From positions 1,178,001-1,242,000 of the forward strand of contig NC_057322.1 in assembly GCF_000687475.1 (NCBI RefSeq): a stretch of DNA of 64,000 bases. Direction: 5' to 3'. Positions 45,398 through 56,678 of the stretch are shown one piece after another. The position numbers were made by a program, and so were the translations under genes. The notes under the pieces are model-generated. The model had not been told where the DNA came from, searched no databases, and saw only the letters and a program-made list of their open reading frames with translations. Within the stretch, counting starts at the first letter, position 1; every line of letters begins with the position of its first letter. This DNA is from Ustilaginoidea virens. Its lineage: Eukaryota > Ascomycota > Sordariomycetes > Hypocreales > Clavicipitaceae.

Positions 45398-46370
45398 ATG
45401 TCCAGCACTGCGGCCATTGAAGAGGAGAAGCAGCAGTATCAAGAGCAGGTTCGTTATCTCTTAGGCTTCGCCACGCCATCAGCCTTCCCACCTGCTGCTG
45501 CTGACTTTATACGTAGCTTGATATCATTGTGCAGCAACTACGCGATGATCCTGAAAATGCCGAACTGCTTGCTCTGCAGGAAGAATTAAACAACTTGATC
45601 GGTCTGCTCAACGAAAACATTGCTGAGCTTCAACCACAGTCAGCTCTCAAGCCAGACGTCAAGGAGCCGACACCACCGCCGCAACCTGAAAAATGGTCGC
45701 GGGAAAATCATCCTGCATTCAAGAAACCCGCAGCCCCTGTTGCTGAAGAGAAAGATGAACCTCCCGTCACCTACCACGTCAACGACACAGTCATGGCCAA
45801 GTGGGTATCGGGCGACAAGAATTTTTATCAAGCTAGGATTACGTCCATTACCGGCTCATCGGCCAACCCGATATATACGGTCAAGTTTAAGAGCTATGAC
45901 AACTCAGAGACGCTGAGATCGAGGGATCTGAAGCCTGTGTCGAACAAGAGAAAGGTTGATGACGCGCCACCCACACCAACCGGTCCCGGTGTTGTATCCT
46001 CTGCGGGGGCCACAATGTATGACGGAACCCAGAAGGAGGCCCAGCAAGGCGAGGAAGCTACAAAAGCACCCAAGCCCAAGAAAATCAAGGCCAAAAAGGA
46101 GCTCGAGGCGGGCAAGGCCAAATGGCAGGCCTTCAGCTCCAAATCCAAGTTTGCCAAATCCGGCAAAAAAGAGAGCATGTTTCGGACCCCAGAAGGTATT
46201 CATGGAAGAGGTATGGCCAATATTCTCTTGGCATTGCAGTATCATTCTCGAATTCGCTTGCTAATAAAATATATCAATTTCAAGTGGGCTTTACTGGTTC
46301 TGGACAAGCTATGCGCAAAGACCCTGCTCGATCACGTCACGTTTACCAAGTAAACGAAGACCTAGACTAA
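45398..46370 (+). CDS. spf30: Spf30/SMNDC1-type Tudor-domain splicing factor
   Basis: Nuclear splicing factor of the survival-motor-neuron-related family, which binds symmetrically dimethylated arginine tails of Sm proteins during spliceosome assembly. Exons are 45398-45448, 45535-46210 and 46285-46370, about 270 residues. Exon 1 codes only 17 residues. The N-terminal helix is QLRDDPENAELLALQEELNN. The Tudor domain spans about residues 92-150 (VNDTVMAKWVSGDKNFYQAR, with aromatic residues for the methyl-arginine cage, then YTVKFKSYDNSETLRSRDLK). A basic Lys/Ala-rich stretch follows, then FRTPEGIHGRVGFTGSGQAM. The final exon gives the family C-terminus KDPARSRHVYQ; the unspliced frame would end differently. 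The last acceptor is AAG rather than the commoner CAG or TAG. Confidence 0.92.
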
Positions 46371-46787
46371 CAAAGGTGTTTTCAAAGTTTCTAGTCCATG
46401 CATAGTATGCGATATCAAAACTACTAGTCGGCGTCGGCGTCATGGGACGGGTTTGGTTTGGAAGTTGTTCAATTTATTCTCTGGTAACTTGCCTCCCGGT
46501 TGACTAGGCCAAAGACTAACCTCTTTGTGTGTAACGTAAGATCTGTCTCGAGAAGTTCCTGGCGAGTCTCGAAACAGTGCGATTATACAGGACACAGCAT
46601 AAGGGTACAGTGTTCTGGTCAAGGCTGAATACTGTTGAATATCACGAAAATCATGGTTTATAGCTGGTCTAGTTCCAATCACTCTGGATTCGGCCCTTGA
46701 GCCCTGACACAGCAGTGTGTCGCCGGGTTGCCAAATAGTTAAATTTTTTTTACTTCGGAGATGCCATGACTGCTGAACCAATACTGT
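46371..46787. other. Spacer between convergent Spf30 and IND1 genes
   Basis: Two 3' UTRs are expected here. I see nothing further. Confidence 0.45.
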
Positions 46788-47932
46788 TCACGGCATTCGT
46801 TGCACTCCATGACTTGATACAATTTTTTCGAGGCCGATTTTTGCCAGAACAGCCTGAGCAACTTGTAGAAACGATGATGCTCTTTCGCTTGATGGCTCAG
46901 AGATGACAGTGGGCTTTCCTCGCTCACCATCATCGCCGATGCTTGGATGCAGAGGGATGCCGCCCAAAAACTCAATCTCATGCTCTTTGCAGAGTTTCTT
47001 GACCCTTTCGTTTGACCCAAAGACGCTGGTCTCTCCGTGACAATGGGGACAGGTGAATAAGGACATATTCTGAACTACACCCACAATGTTTACATCGACC
47101 TTCTTAAACATGTTGATTCCTTTGATGGCATCCTTCGTGGCCAAGGTATGTGGCGTAGTGACAATGACAGAACCTAAGCTTGTCAAAAATGGATGGACGT
47201 GCGTCGCGGCAGACGAGGGGGGCAAACTCACCGTCCAAGACAACTTGCTGTGTAATCGTCAACTGGGTGTCACCAGTTCCTGGAGGCAGGTCGAGCACGA
47301 GAATGTCCAAGTGGCCCCAGTCAACCTCATGAAGGAGCTGCTGGATGGCCTTCATCACCATAGGTCCCCGCCAGACAACGGGGGCATCATCCCCGACGAG
47401 GTAGCCAATGGACATGGTTTTCACACCATAGTTTGTCAGTGGAACAAGCTGGTTATCTACAGGCCTCCGTTAGCCACACGCGTAGAAGCTGAATCATGGT
47501 GGAGGGAATGACTTGCTGCTCGACAACCTGGGCTCTCCAGACAAGTCAAAGAGGGTCGGGATGGAAGGGCCGAATAAGTCGGTGTCCAAGATGCCAGCTC
47601 GGAGGCCAAGTCTCGCAAAGGCAAGCGATAAGTTCGCTGAAAGTGTTTAGCTCGCGGAGCCCTGCGACGGCACGCCGCCGGATCCCTACCTGCAACGGTG
47701 CTTTTACCGACACCCCCTTTTGCCGAAGACACTGCAATCACTTTGTCAACGCCGGCAATCTTGCGCTGCCGAGGACGCCTGGGCCAAGAGGGTGGTTCGC
47801 CGGAGCGTGGCAGACCCTACTGCGCATGTAAGCATTCCACAGCTCAAAATGGGGCTCTGAGATGCTTACCAGCGGGTTCTCATGTTGCAAGTACCGGAAA
47901 GCTTGGAACAAGCGTTGATGAGTTATGCGCAT
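46788..47932 (-). CDS. IND1: IND1/NUBPL-type Mrp P-loop protein for complex I assembly
   Basis: Mitochondrial iron-sulfur carrier that delivers 4Fe-4S clusters to respiratory complex I. Five exons: 47932-47870, 47816-47690, 47636-47528, 47464-47232 and 47173-46788, about 284 residues. Splicing rebuilds the family's opening HENPLGLPRSG and then [18 protein letters not shown] (deviant Walker A, Lys about 54 and 59). Next come [47 protein letters not shown] and the CPHC cluster-binding pair (about 198-201). The start is the ATG giving a short basic presequence ([17 protein letters not shown]). The third intron's acceptor (ACGGAG) is weak, chosen because it keeps the frame. Intron 1 ends in a tandem CAGTAG; only the TAG gives an open frame. 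The gene is divergent from BFR2, with 413 bp between starts. Confidence 0.92.
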
Positions 47933-48345
47933 GCTTGGCGTGGCAATGCTGCTACTAACGTTGGGGTTGAACGTTCATCTGCTGTCCCTCCTGGATATTG
48001 CACATTCGACAGGCGCCGGACTCGAGAAGAAGAGCCTGCAGGCAATAGTCGCTTCCAGTCCTTACTGGAAGAACACCTCGACGAACGCAGTGGATAAAAA
48101 TTACCCGTAATTGATGACTGGGAGAATCACGCAGTTCCTGCACTGTAGCAGGTATCTTAGGTTAGAGGTACATATCTAAGATCCCTCATGTTGTATCCGT
48201 AAGCTTCCAAGCTGGCCCACATCAATGGAGGGAGCCATGTTCTGCCCCTATTCACCGCCTAAAAGTTCACGAAAAAAGCGATGAAAGAGCCTGACAGGAT
48301 CTTCGCACGTGGGCCTCTCAAATTTTCCGCCATCCCAATCTCACC
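47933..48345. promoter_or_regulatory. Shared divergent promoter of IND1 and BFR2
   Basis: The 413 bp between two opposing start codons must serve both genes. A near-palindromic ATCTTAGGTTAGAGGTACATATCTAAGAT-like arrangement lies at about 48152-48182. No specific factor site is claimed. Confidence 0.45.
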
Positions 48346-50173
48346 ATGACGGCGAAAATGGCCAAGGCGAAGAGCCGCGCCAAGGAGTTTCGAGACCCCC
48401 ACGAGGTCACAAGAAAAGGTACTGGAACCCGCCTAAAGAATTATACATCCCCAAAGGGACGACCAATTACTCAGCCCTTTTTTCCTAGATTACGACCCAG
48501 AATCAAATGGCCCTGCAAGCGATCATGGTAGCGGCACAGATGAGAGTGAAGACGAAAACCTGGGAACTGAGCACTACGTTGAGGTTGGAAAGAGTAGATT
48601 GAGGGACAAACAAGGTGTTTCGCTAGGGCCAGAGTACAGAGGTTCCCGTGTCAGCCGATCTGCGTTGAATGCCGACGGCGCGGATCAGCAAGGGGGTAGT
48701 GACGAAGGCGATTCTGACGGAGACACCTACGATGATCCGGATGACGCTGACCTCGCAATGGACGAAATGGAGGCCGGCGATTCGGAGATTGAGAGCGACA
48801 ACGCACTCGGCGCATCAGACACGGAACGGTTCAAGGGGTTTGCGTTTCGAGGCAGCTCGAAGCCCGGAAAGCGAAAGGGAAGAGCAACCGCAGCGGATTT
48901 TATGTCCGAGGGGGATACGGAAGAAGACGAAGTTGAAAACGATGTCATGGAGGATGGACCAGATGCGCTGTCAAATCACGGTGAGACTGGCTCGGAAGAT
49001 GAAGAAGAGCAGGCAACCGACGAAGATGAAGAAGACGACAGCGACGAAGACGAGATTAGCGATGGCCTGTGTGAGGACGAAGACGAATCAGTAGCAGATG
49101 AAGACGATGATGAAGACGGGGACGAAGACGATGAAGATGAAGATGAAGATGATGAAGACGAAGACGAAGACGAAGACGAAGACGAAGACGGCGATGAGCA
49201 GTCTGCCCTCGCAAACGGGACTGCAAAACCCAAGCTTTTGGTTCCGTCCAATGCAGCTGACGTGGCCAAAGGCACTGCCATTCAAGCCCAGCGCAAGATC
49301 TATGATGGGCTACTCAATCTGCGCATCCGACTTCAAAAGGCCCTTGTAGCTGCCAACTCTTTTCCCACGATCGAACCGGAGGTTGATGCTGAATCGGAGC
49401 CATATGAGGCTGCAGAGGAAGCAGCCATCAAGCTGCTCAACACAATCAGCAGTCTTCGTGACAACTTTTGCGGCTCACAGGCGAAAACCGGACAAAAGAG
49501 AAAACGGCAACTGTCCATGGCCATGTCCAGCGGGGATATCTGGGAACAGCTTCAACAAGAAGACGAAGCCGCGGCTGGTCAGCGAGAGGAAAGACTGGAG
49601 AGGTGGTCCAAAAAGGTCCAGAGCGTCAACATGCCCAGATCAACCGGATTCAGCCAGCAAAAGAAGAGCCTGATTGATAGCCTTCGGGAGCAGCTCCTCA
49701 TGCCCGACAACCGACTGGTGAAGCGAACGCGAGTCCCTCGGTCTTGCGCGCCCGCTCAGGTCTCCAAGAAGGTCATGACGGACGAGTACATCTACGACGA
49801 CGCCGACTTTTACCAGCTTCTTCTGAAGGAGCTCGTCGACCAGAGGACGGTGGAAGGCCACAGTGCCCGAGCAGCGACCGTTCCCACAGTCATGGTGACG
49901 GCCAGCAAGGAAGCCAAGCTGCGCAAGCAGGTGGACCGCAAGGCAAGCAAGGGTCGAAAGATGCGCTTCACCGTCCACGAGAAGCTGCAGAATTTCATGG
50001 CACCAGAAGACAGGAGAGGCTGGGAACAAGGGGCCATTGACAGGTTCTTTGGCACACTGTTTGGGAGGAAGCTGGAACTGGATGAGGATGAGGATGAGGA
50101 TGAGGATGAGGAAGACGAGGAGGCGGAAGGACGTGACGCTGAAGAGGAAGGACTGCGATTGTTTAGAAACTGA
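48346..50173 (+). CDS. BFR2: BFR2/AATF-family ribosome biogenesis protein
   Basis: Nucleolar factor of the AATF/Traube family, part of the early 90S/SSU processome step. Exons are 48346-48418 and 48489-50173, about 585 residues. Exon 1 gives the basic MTAKMAKAKSRAKEFRDPH and the 70-nt intron joins KG to DYDPESNG, the family's conserved opening after the leader. A very acidic middle of alternating Glu/Asp codons (about residues 165-225) is encoded by GAAGAC/GATGAA repeats. The AATF region contains KIYDGLLNLRIRLQKAL, followed by a central block DIWEQLQQEDEA. The C-terminal TRAUB domain has YDDADFYQLLLKELVDQR and KASKGRKMRFTVHEKLQNFM then RFFGTLFG. A second acidic run closes the protein. Confidence 0.93.
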
Positions 50174-50947
50174 ATTGAATTGGGGCATCAGATATAATAG
50201 ATGGATGTTGTTGAAGTTGTGGCGCCGTTGTACAATGGAATTCACGCGAAAGGTTCTCGTCCGGCTCGAACGATGAATGACGGGCTGCCTGCCATGCCAG
50301 AGCATGCATGCGGCGGGATTTCGACGAGCACGCTGCAGCGTTGTCGACGCAAGGAGCCGGGGCTGTCCTCGATTTCCTGGCTCCTGCGCAACAGCCAGGC
50401 ATGCTCTGATCGGTCAATGAGTGTCGCAGGCAGACCTTGGGGGATGATGAACTGGACCGCTCCACGAGAAGTTAGGTAGGTAGTCAATACGTACGTTGCA
50501 TGGAGAACAGGTCGTGGGTTGGGGGGCTGGGGTCGTTGAAACAACGCCAAGGGCTGCGCCGATACGAGACACACATGGGTCTGGTGTCTGTACCTGGTAC
50601 GTATGTATGTATATACCTGGGAGCCAGCAGAGCCACAGAGAGGTCACGGGGGGGCTGGGGGGAAGGGGGAGGGAAAATGTCAACTGGCACGCCCCATCAG
50701 TACGTCAAGACGCGAGCCTACCACTGCCAAGTACGGAGTAGCCCCCACTCAGCGTGGTAAACCCGACCAGAACTCCACATAGTCTCCAACCTTCTTCCGG
50801 CCTCAACGAAACGACCTGGGGGGGGGGAAAAGAGAAGGACGGATAACAAGCGGAAAAAAAGAAGAGGAAGAGGAAGAAAAGGAGGAGGAAGAAGAAGAAG
50901 AAGAAGAAGAAGAAGGAACCGCCCACGCCCATGTGGCCTGCCGCAAC
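50174..50947. other. Promoter/leader region of the zinc-cluster regulator
   Basis: Holds the BFR2 3' end, a GTACGGAGTA motif at 50731 and a purine-rich AGG/GAA tract (about 50830-50920), with a GAAGAA microsatellite ending about 30 bp before the start codon. I see no gene. Confidence 0.5.
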
Positions 50948-53890
50948 ATGGAGCAGATCGAGACTCAGGCCTCGGACTTGCGCTACCTCGCCGAAGCTCC
51001 CGTTATGCTTAGCGACACGCCCAGCGCATCGTACGGCACACCGCGCCCTGGGGTGCAGGCCAGTCCCTCGTCTGGTTCCGCACATGCAGGATACGGAGAC
51101 AATTCCGCTGCTGCTGCCTCTGGTGGCCACGGTGCTGCAGGCTCAGCAGCCAATACCAGAGCCAGTGCCAGTGCCAGTGCCGGCAAGAGGAAGTCGTTTG
51201 ATGATGGGGAGGGAGCGGAGGGAGCCTCTGCCCAGAAGCAGACGCGGAGCAAGAGAAACCGGGTGAGTCTGGCTCGGGTCCCCCCCCCCCCATTTCGTGC
51301 TGAGGCGAGGCGAGGCGAGGCGAGGCGAGGGCATATGCATGAGGGCATTCGGTGCTGGACACACAACGCTCGCCACGGCCGAGTTGACCTGGCACGAATG
51401 AGCAAGCTTTTTGCCTGTCAAACCGGCAAGATGGGCCTTGCTTTCATTTCTCCTTTCCATGCTTCCTTCAGGCTAACGTCGTCGTCGTTGTCGTCGCGTC
51501 TTTAGTACATTTCCATAGCTTGGTACGTATCGGACGAGGCCCGTCACCATTTATTTGCAAAGCCAGCCCGACCGTTGTTTCTCACTCATCCCTTTCTTCA
51601 TCCTCACGTACACGTCTCTCCCAGGCCCCCGCTGACAAGCTTGGAATAAACAGCAACGAATGCAAACGAAGGAAAATCAAGTGCAATGGCGAAACCCCCT
51701 GCCAGCGCTGCGGCAACCTCAACCTGGCGTGTCTGTACGCTCCCAACTGCTGCTCGAGCAGCTTCAAGGACTCGGACGAGTTCAGAACCCTCGCCAGCCA
51801 GCTGGCCCGGCTTCGCGAGGAGGTCGATGGTCTGAGCCAAGCCGTCAAAACCATGCAGTCGGCAGATCCTGGCCGTCTTGCTCCTCTGGCCACCGACCGC
51901 GCGCCCAGTAGTGGCGGGCTGCTTCTGAGCCTCGAGCCGTCGCCCGCCCCGACGTACGCGCCGCCGGCACCTCTCGCGCGGCCCGGGCCCGGGCCCTTCC
52001 GCGGCTCGACGAGCTTGGCCTTCAGCCTGGATGTGGCAAACAACACCATCGCAAACATGGGGTACAGCGAGATGGAGGAGTCGGACGACCAGGATCCGCA
52101 GGGCGGCAGCGATACTGCCCCCAGAACGATGCTGGGCCCCGGCTTTGACCCCCTGCTCGGCTTTGACAAGGACGAGATGGTCCGTCTGTGCGAGCTCTAC
52201 GAAGACGAGTTGGGCATCATGTATCCCGTCGTCAATATCCACACCGTCATTGCCCACGCCAGGAGCATTGCCCCGTTCCTGGACTCGATCCGGAACCACG
52301 AACGGCCCCCCGAGGGCCTCAACAACGACAACAAGACGCTCCAGCTGAAGATGGTCATGTGCTCCGCCCAGGTTGTCGAGTCGCATGGGCACAGCGAAAG
52401 GGCCGTCGAGCTTTACGAGAGCATGGAGACGGTCGTCAACCGGAAGCTCATGTCCGACGCCAGCGAGGTGGCCAATCTGCCGCTTCTGTGTCTCCTAGCC
52501 GGCTATCGTTTCGTCTCCAACGAGGAGGTGCTCGCGTGGAGGGTCATGGGTCAGGTCATGAGGCTCTGTCTGGAGCTCGGTCTTCACCAAAAGAGCGGGT
52601 TGACGAGCATACCGGACGAGTCGGAGAGGAGGGACGCCATCAACAGCTTTTGGTCGGCCTACGTTCTGGATCGGCGGTGGGCTTTCGGCACCGGGCTTCC
52701 TTTTGCCGTGCACGACGACGAGATTGACCCGAACCTACCTTTGCCAGTAAGTGACGGACGTCCCGACAGCAAAGGTTGTAGCTAATCTCTCTCTCTCTCT
52801 CTTTACAGGCAGAATTTCCTGTACTAGTGTCCATGATTACATACTCTCGCATCAGCGCAAAGGTCTGGCGCCACCTATCGCATTTCGGCCCGGTTCTGGC
52901 ACGCGAGGTGCGGCAAGAGGAAATTGAAACGCTGGATCGGGAAATCCTCCAATGGTACGAGACGATCCCGGAGGAAGTCAAATTACGGAGCTGGGACAAG
53001 GAAAAACAAATCGCCTCGATGCCGTCGTACAATTTGCAACGTCTCTCGATCTGGGCCTATCTGAGGCTGAATCAAGTACGCCCTCCTACCGCACAGCCAC
53101 TTTCTTTTATACGCATTCATGCACACGTTCGTGGAAGCGCGAGACTGAGACTGACCGCGTGCAGATCCGCATATGGTTATACACCCCGATTCTGCACAGC
53201 GCCACAAGCATCATGCAGCACCCGGCCAAGGCGCAAACAGCCGTCGATCTCTCCAGTGACACGATCCAGTTCCTCAGCCACCTCAACAGCGCGGACGATC
53301 TGTACCGACGCACCCAAGTCTTGTACAACCATTTTCTCGCGTCAGCCATCTCCGTGGTGTTTCTGGCCTCGGTCCACGCACCCGTCCGGTTCAGCGCCGT
53401 CTGCAGGAAGGAATTCTACCTCGCCCTCGGCCTGGTCAAGAACCTCTCGGCCAAGAGCTGGGTGTCCAAGAGGCTCTGGCGGACCATCAAGTCTCTCAAG
53501 AATATCGCCCCGCGCTTCGGCCTGGACCCCGACGACGACGCCCACTCGAGCGCCGCGCTGGGCATGATGGGCCTGGCCAGGGGCCACGCAGACGGCATGC
53601 CCGCCGCCCAGCCCCCGTTCTCCCTCGCGGGCATGTCTGCGAGCCAGCAGAACCAGAGCCAAGATCAGCATAAGAGCCACCACCCGGCCGGACCGCAGCA
53701 GGAGGACCAGAACGGCAGGAGGATCCAGGGCGAGCTGTCGCGCATATACGAGGGCTACGTCGGCCTGAACGGCTTCCAGTTTGGAGGCGCGAAAATGCCC
53801 CCTCCTCCGCATGCCGACCTTGGCGTCGAGGCTGCAGGCTTGTGTGCGCCCGACGGGACGGTATTTCTCCACCTGAGGGAAATGTTTTGA
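50948..53890 (+). CDS. Zn2Cys6 transcription factor with fungal-specific domain
   Basis: Sequence-specific nuclear regulator; target genes unknown. Exons are 50948-51262, 51506-51522 (17 nt), 51654-52746, 52809-53075 and 53165-53890, about 805 residues. A disordered N-terminus ends with a basic stretch (KQTRSKRNR). The binuclear zinc cluster starts CNECKRRKIKCNGETPCQRC and closes GNLNLAC, with the exact C-x2-C-x6-C-x5-C-x2-C-x6-C spacing (Cys about 111 to 137). Its first Cys codon is split by an intron. A coiled-coil linker (ASQLARLREEVDGLSQAVKTM) comes next. The fungal-specific regulatory domain (about 230-640) contains DEMVRLCELYEDELGIMYP, MGQVMRLCLELGLH and FWSAYVLDRRWAFGTGLPFA. The C-terminus is a Gln/His-rich tail. 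I cannot name a characterised ortholog. Confidence 0.9.
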
Positions 53891-55018
53891 ATGCCAAAGA
53901 GGGGGGGGTCCCTGGTCCCTGGGCGACCAACGCAGCTTGCCCAATGTTTTTGCCCTCGCTCCCTCGATCGTGAATGTTCCGTGACGAGTCTCGAGCTGCT
54001 AAATGTCGATAGAAGTAGGTCCGCGGGTGTCGTGGACAACTATTACTCCTCCTGTCGCCGTGCAGGCTGCATCGAGGCGCGGAGCAGAAATCCATGTGAG
54101 CTTGCCAGGGCTGGGGTGCGGGATGTGGATGCGGGATACCTAGATGGAAGCCAGATGGCGCATGCTCTCCGGCAAAGTATGCATCAAAGGGACCTTTTTC
54201 CGGCAGGATAGAACACGATATTTTTGTCTTTTTTCATCAGAGATGGTGAAATCAAGACGCACCCTTTCCGATAAGGATATGTGTGTAAATGGGACACGGG
54301 AGGGACTTTTCTCCTTCAGAGGCGAGGTCAGGAGGGACTTGGAATGTTGACTGAGATGATGAATCTGAACAGACGTTTTCCGTCAAAAATGGTGAGATTA
54401 AGAGGGACTTGAATTGTTGACTGGGATGATGAATTATAAACGGACACTTTCCGTCAGAAAAGTTGAAATCAAGCGAGACTTGAATCTGTCGACCAAGACG
54501 GCGAGTCGCGAGGGCCCGTGTCCCGTCAAGCACATGCTACTACACAAAACCCAGACGCAACTATCCCGACAAGGATGACGGAACCAAGAGGGCACCTTGT
54601 CAGAGTCAACGAACAGAGGGAAACCCCACGCCAGGCAGACGAGAGCACTCTGCGCTGCTGGACGGCGAAACCGCCCTGCTGCATGACATGGCGCGCAGCA
54701 GAGCGTAACGCGGTCATGGCCACGGTCATGGTACGGGGGAAAAGGCCCACGAGGATGGGGGTTGGCTTGCTGCGTGCTGGAAAGGCCGCGGCGGGCCTGG
54801 CGATGCCTCGGTGCGGTCGTTTCAAGACCTGCTTTGCGTGGGCCGACGACACAACCCACCGCCCCGTCATCTACTCTAACTCGTGTGTTCGTAACAATGC
54901 CCTGAATTCTGAGCAACGCCAGCAGAAACGACGCACTCGGGTAAAAAAAAAAAAACCCCCGATACAACAGGAAACACCTTTTCGTTCCGGCCTCGTGCGG
55001 CCCCCCCAACCCCCCCGC
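53891..55018. other. Spacer between convergent genes with decayed repeats
   Basis: 3' UTRs of the zinc-cluster gene and the DUF7730 gene are expected. A diverged ~70-bp repeat lies at about 54236-54500. The long overlapping frames on both strands at 54434-55201 have no motif and are not called. Confidence 0.5.
54236..54500. repeat. Diverged ~70-bp direct repeats
   Basis: Phrases resembling GGTGARATTAAGAGGGACTT, GTTGACTGRGATGATGAAT and ACTTTCCGTCAGAAA recur in the same order about three to four times at 70-bp spacing, with clear substitutions between copies. Confidence 0.65.
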
Positions 55019-56678
55019 CTAGATCAGTCGTTGGGTGCCGAGACCGTACAGCTCGTTGCGCTGCCAGTCGTATCCGTCTGGGTTTTTTCGTCAGTCATGA
55101 AGATCAAGCCCGCCCAAAGGGGTCCCCCCCCCCCCCCTTTCTTGCGGCACTTACACGAGTTGTCGAGGCGCACATGGCCAATCGGCACGTGGATCCAGTA
55201 GCCCGCTCGTGGCGAGCACGGCTGGGCGGCAGCCTCGACGTCGGCGGGCGCCTCGGCTGTGCGGCTCGGCATGGTCCTCCAGCACCGCAGGCCGTCGATA
55301 TCGGCGCGCTGCATGCTCGTCGCCTCTTTGCCCTGCTTCTGCAGGAGCGCCAGGTCCATCAGCTCGTACCAGTCCCACCGTGCGCAGGACAGGGTGACCT
55401 CGGCGGCTGGCGGCGCGATGCGATGCACCAGCTCGTCGACCTGGGGCAGCAGGTTCTCGTGCAGGCGCTCCGACAGCAGCTGCTTGTTGTCGTAGGGCAG
55501 CATCATGTCGGTGGCGTCGTCGATGTTGTTCATGGCGAATCGGTGAAAGGATATCCGCAGGTACGCTAGCCTGGGGAACAGTGGCTGCGGGCGGTTCGAG
55601 CCTGCGGGGTTGGTGGGCAGGAATCCGTGGGAGATGGGCAGCTCTCTCGGCTGCCAGACCAGTTCTAGAGACCGGAGCCTGGCCAGAACGTGGCTGGGCA
55701 GCAGGTCGGGCAGGTGCTGCAGGAGGACGGAGGAAGAGATGTGGATGGTGTTTGTGGTGTACAGGACGTCCATGGCTTCAAAGTATCTGCTCGGGGGGTT
55801 AGTTAGTATATTGGCGGCGGCCGTATTTTAAAAGTGGTGCATCTCGCTCCGGCAAAGAGAAGAAAGAAAAGGCTGGCTCACGCTCGCCTGCACGATAGCA
55901 TCCATCCCATTATGCCGACTTGACATTTGGTGGGCCACTGCCCCGGCCAGCAGCTGCACCTGCCCGACCCTCCGAGGCACTGATCTGCCTCCGGCTCGCC
56001 AAACTGCGCCCAGCGGTAGTTTTGTCTCCTGCCCAGCGACAGCGGAGCCGTCCTGTCCGGATCCCACCGGTGGCACACGCAGCTGAACCATTTCCACGTC
56101 CTCAAGCATTCCTGCTGGCACCGGTCGGGACGCGGATGCCCCGTCGGGGCCTGCGCAGCTCGGGCTCGGGCTCGGGCATGCACTTCCCACCCATCAAACG
56201 GCTCGCGATCGGTCAGGTGCAAGGGGGGGCGAAAGCGAAGGTCCATGTGGATGGTTTGGTGCCCAAAGGCCGCCACGAGAATCTGCCGTCGTATCTCGGG
56301 GGGGACGCGGCTGAAGATGCGGCAGCCCCGCTCGGCGGCCGGCTGCTGAGCGTGCGGCGAGGCCAGGGCCGGCTCTCTGCCGACGGGGGATATCGGGGTT
56401 CCCGGGTCCCGCGCCAGCAGTTCCATCAGGGTTCGGTGCTGGCGCTGCCACTCCCTCCTCTGGAGATTTCGCGGCGAGCGCGGGTTGACGCGAGACCACA
56501 GCAGGCGCCAGAGATCGCGGGCGAAGATGCTCACGCAGGCAACAGCCAAGCCCAGGGTCCAGAAGGCGGCCAGGGCCAGGTCGGGGAGGGCTTTGACGAC
56601 GCCTCGACGGCGGAGCAGCTCCCTTGGGTTGGGCCAGATGTCGGCGAGATGGCCCCACCAGCTGCGGACGTCCTGCAT
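55019..56678 (-). CDS. DUF7730 / F-box-like domain protein with one membrane segment
   Basis: Conserved fungal protein of unknown function. Exons are 56678-55882, 55786-55155 and 55077-55019, about 495 residues. A hydrophobic stretch near residues 33-53 (LALAAFWTLGLAVACVSIF) could anchor it in a membrane. The DUF7730-like domain begins at about 140 with RIFSRVPPEIRRQILVAAFG, an F-box-like helix pair found in many Pezizomycotina proteins, and goes on with CVCHRWDPD and, after intron 1, YFEAMDVLYTTNTIHISS, the stereotyped block of this family. Intron 2 removal gives the terminal YGYDWQRNELYGLGTQRLI. Both introns keep phase and have GTGAGC and GTAAGT donors. F-box function is not shown by the sequence. 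Confidence 0.82.

Noticed and set aside
54434..55201. Overlapping 190-227-codon frames on both strands
   Set aside because: They overlap each other and the last exons of the DUF7730 gene. No motif, and A and C homopolymers interrupt.
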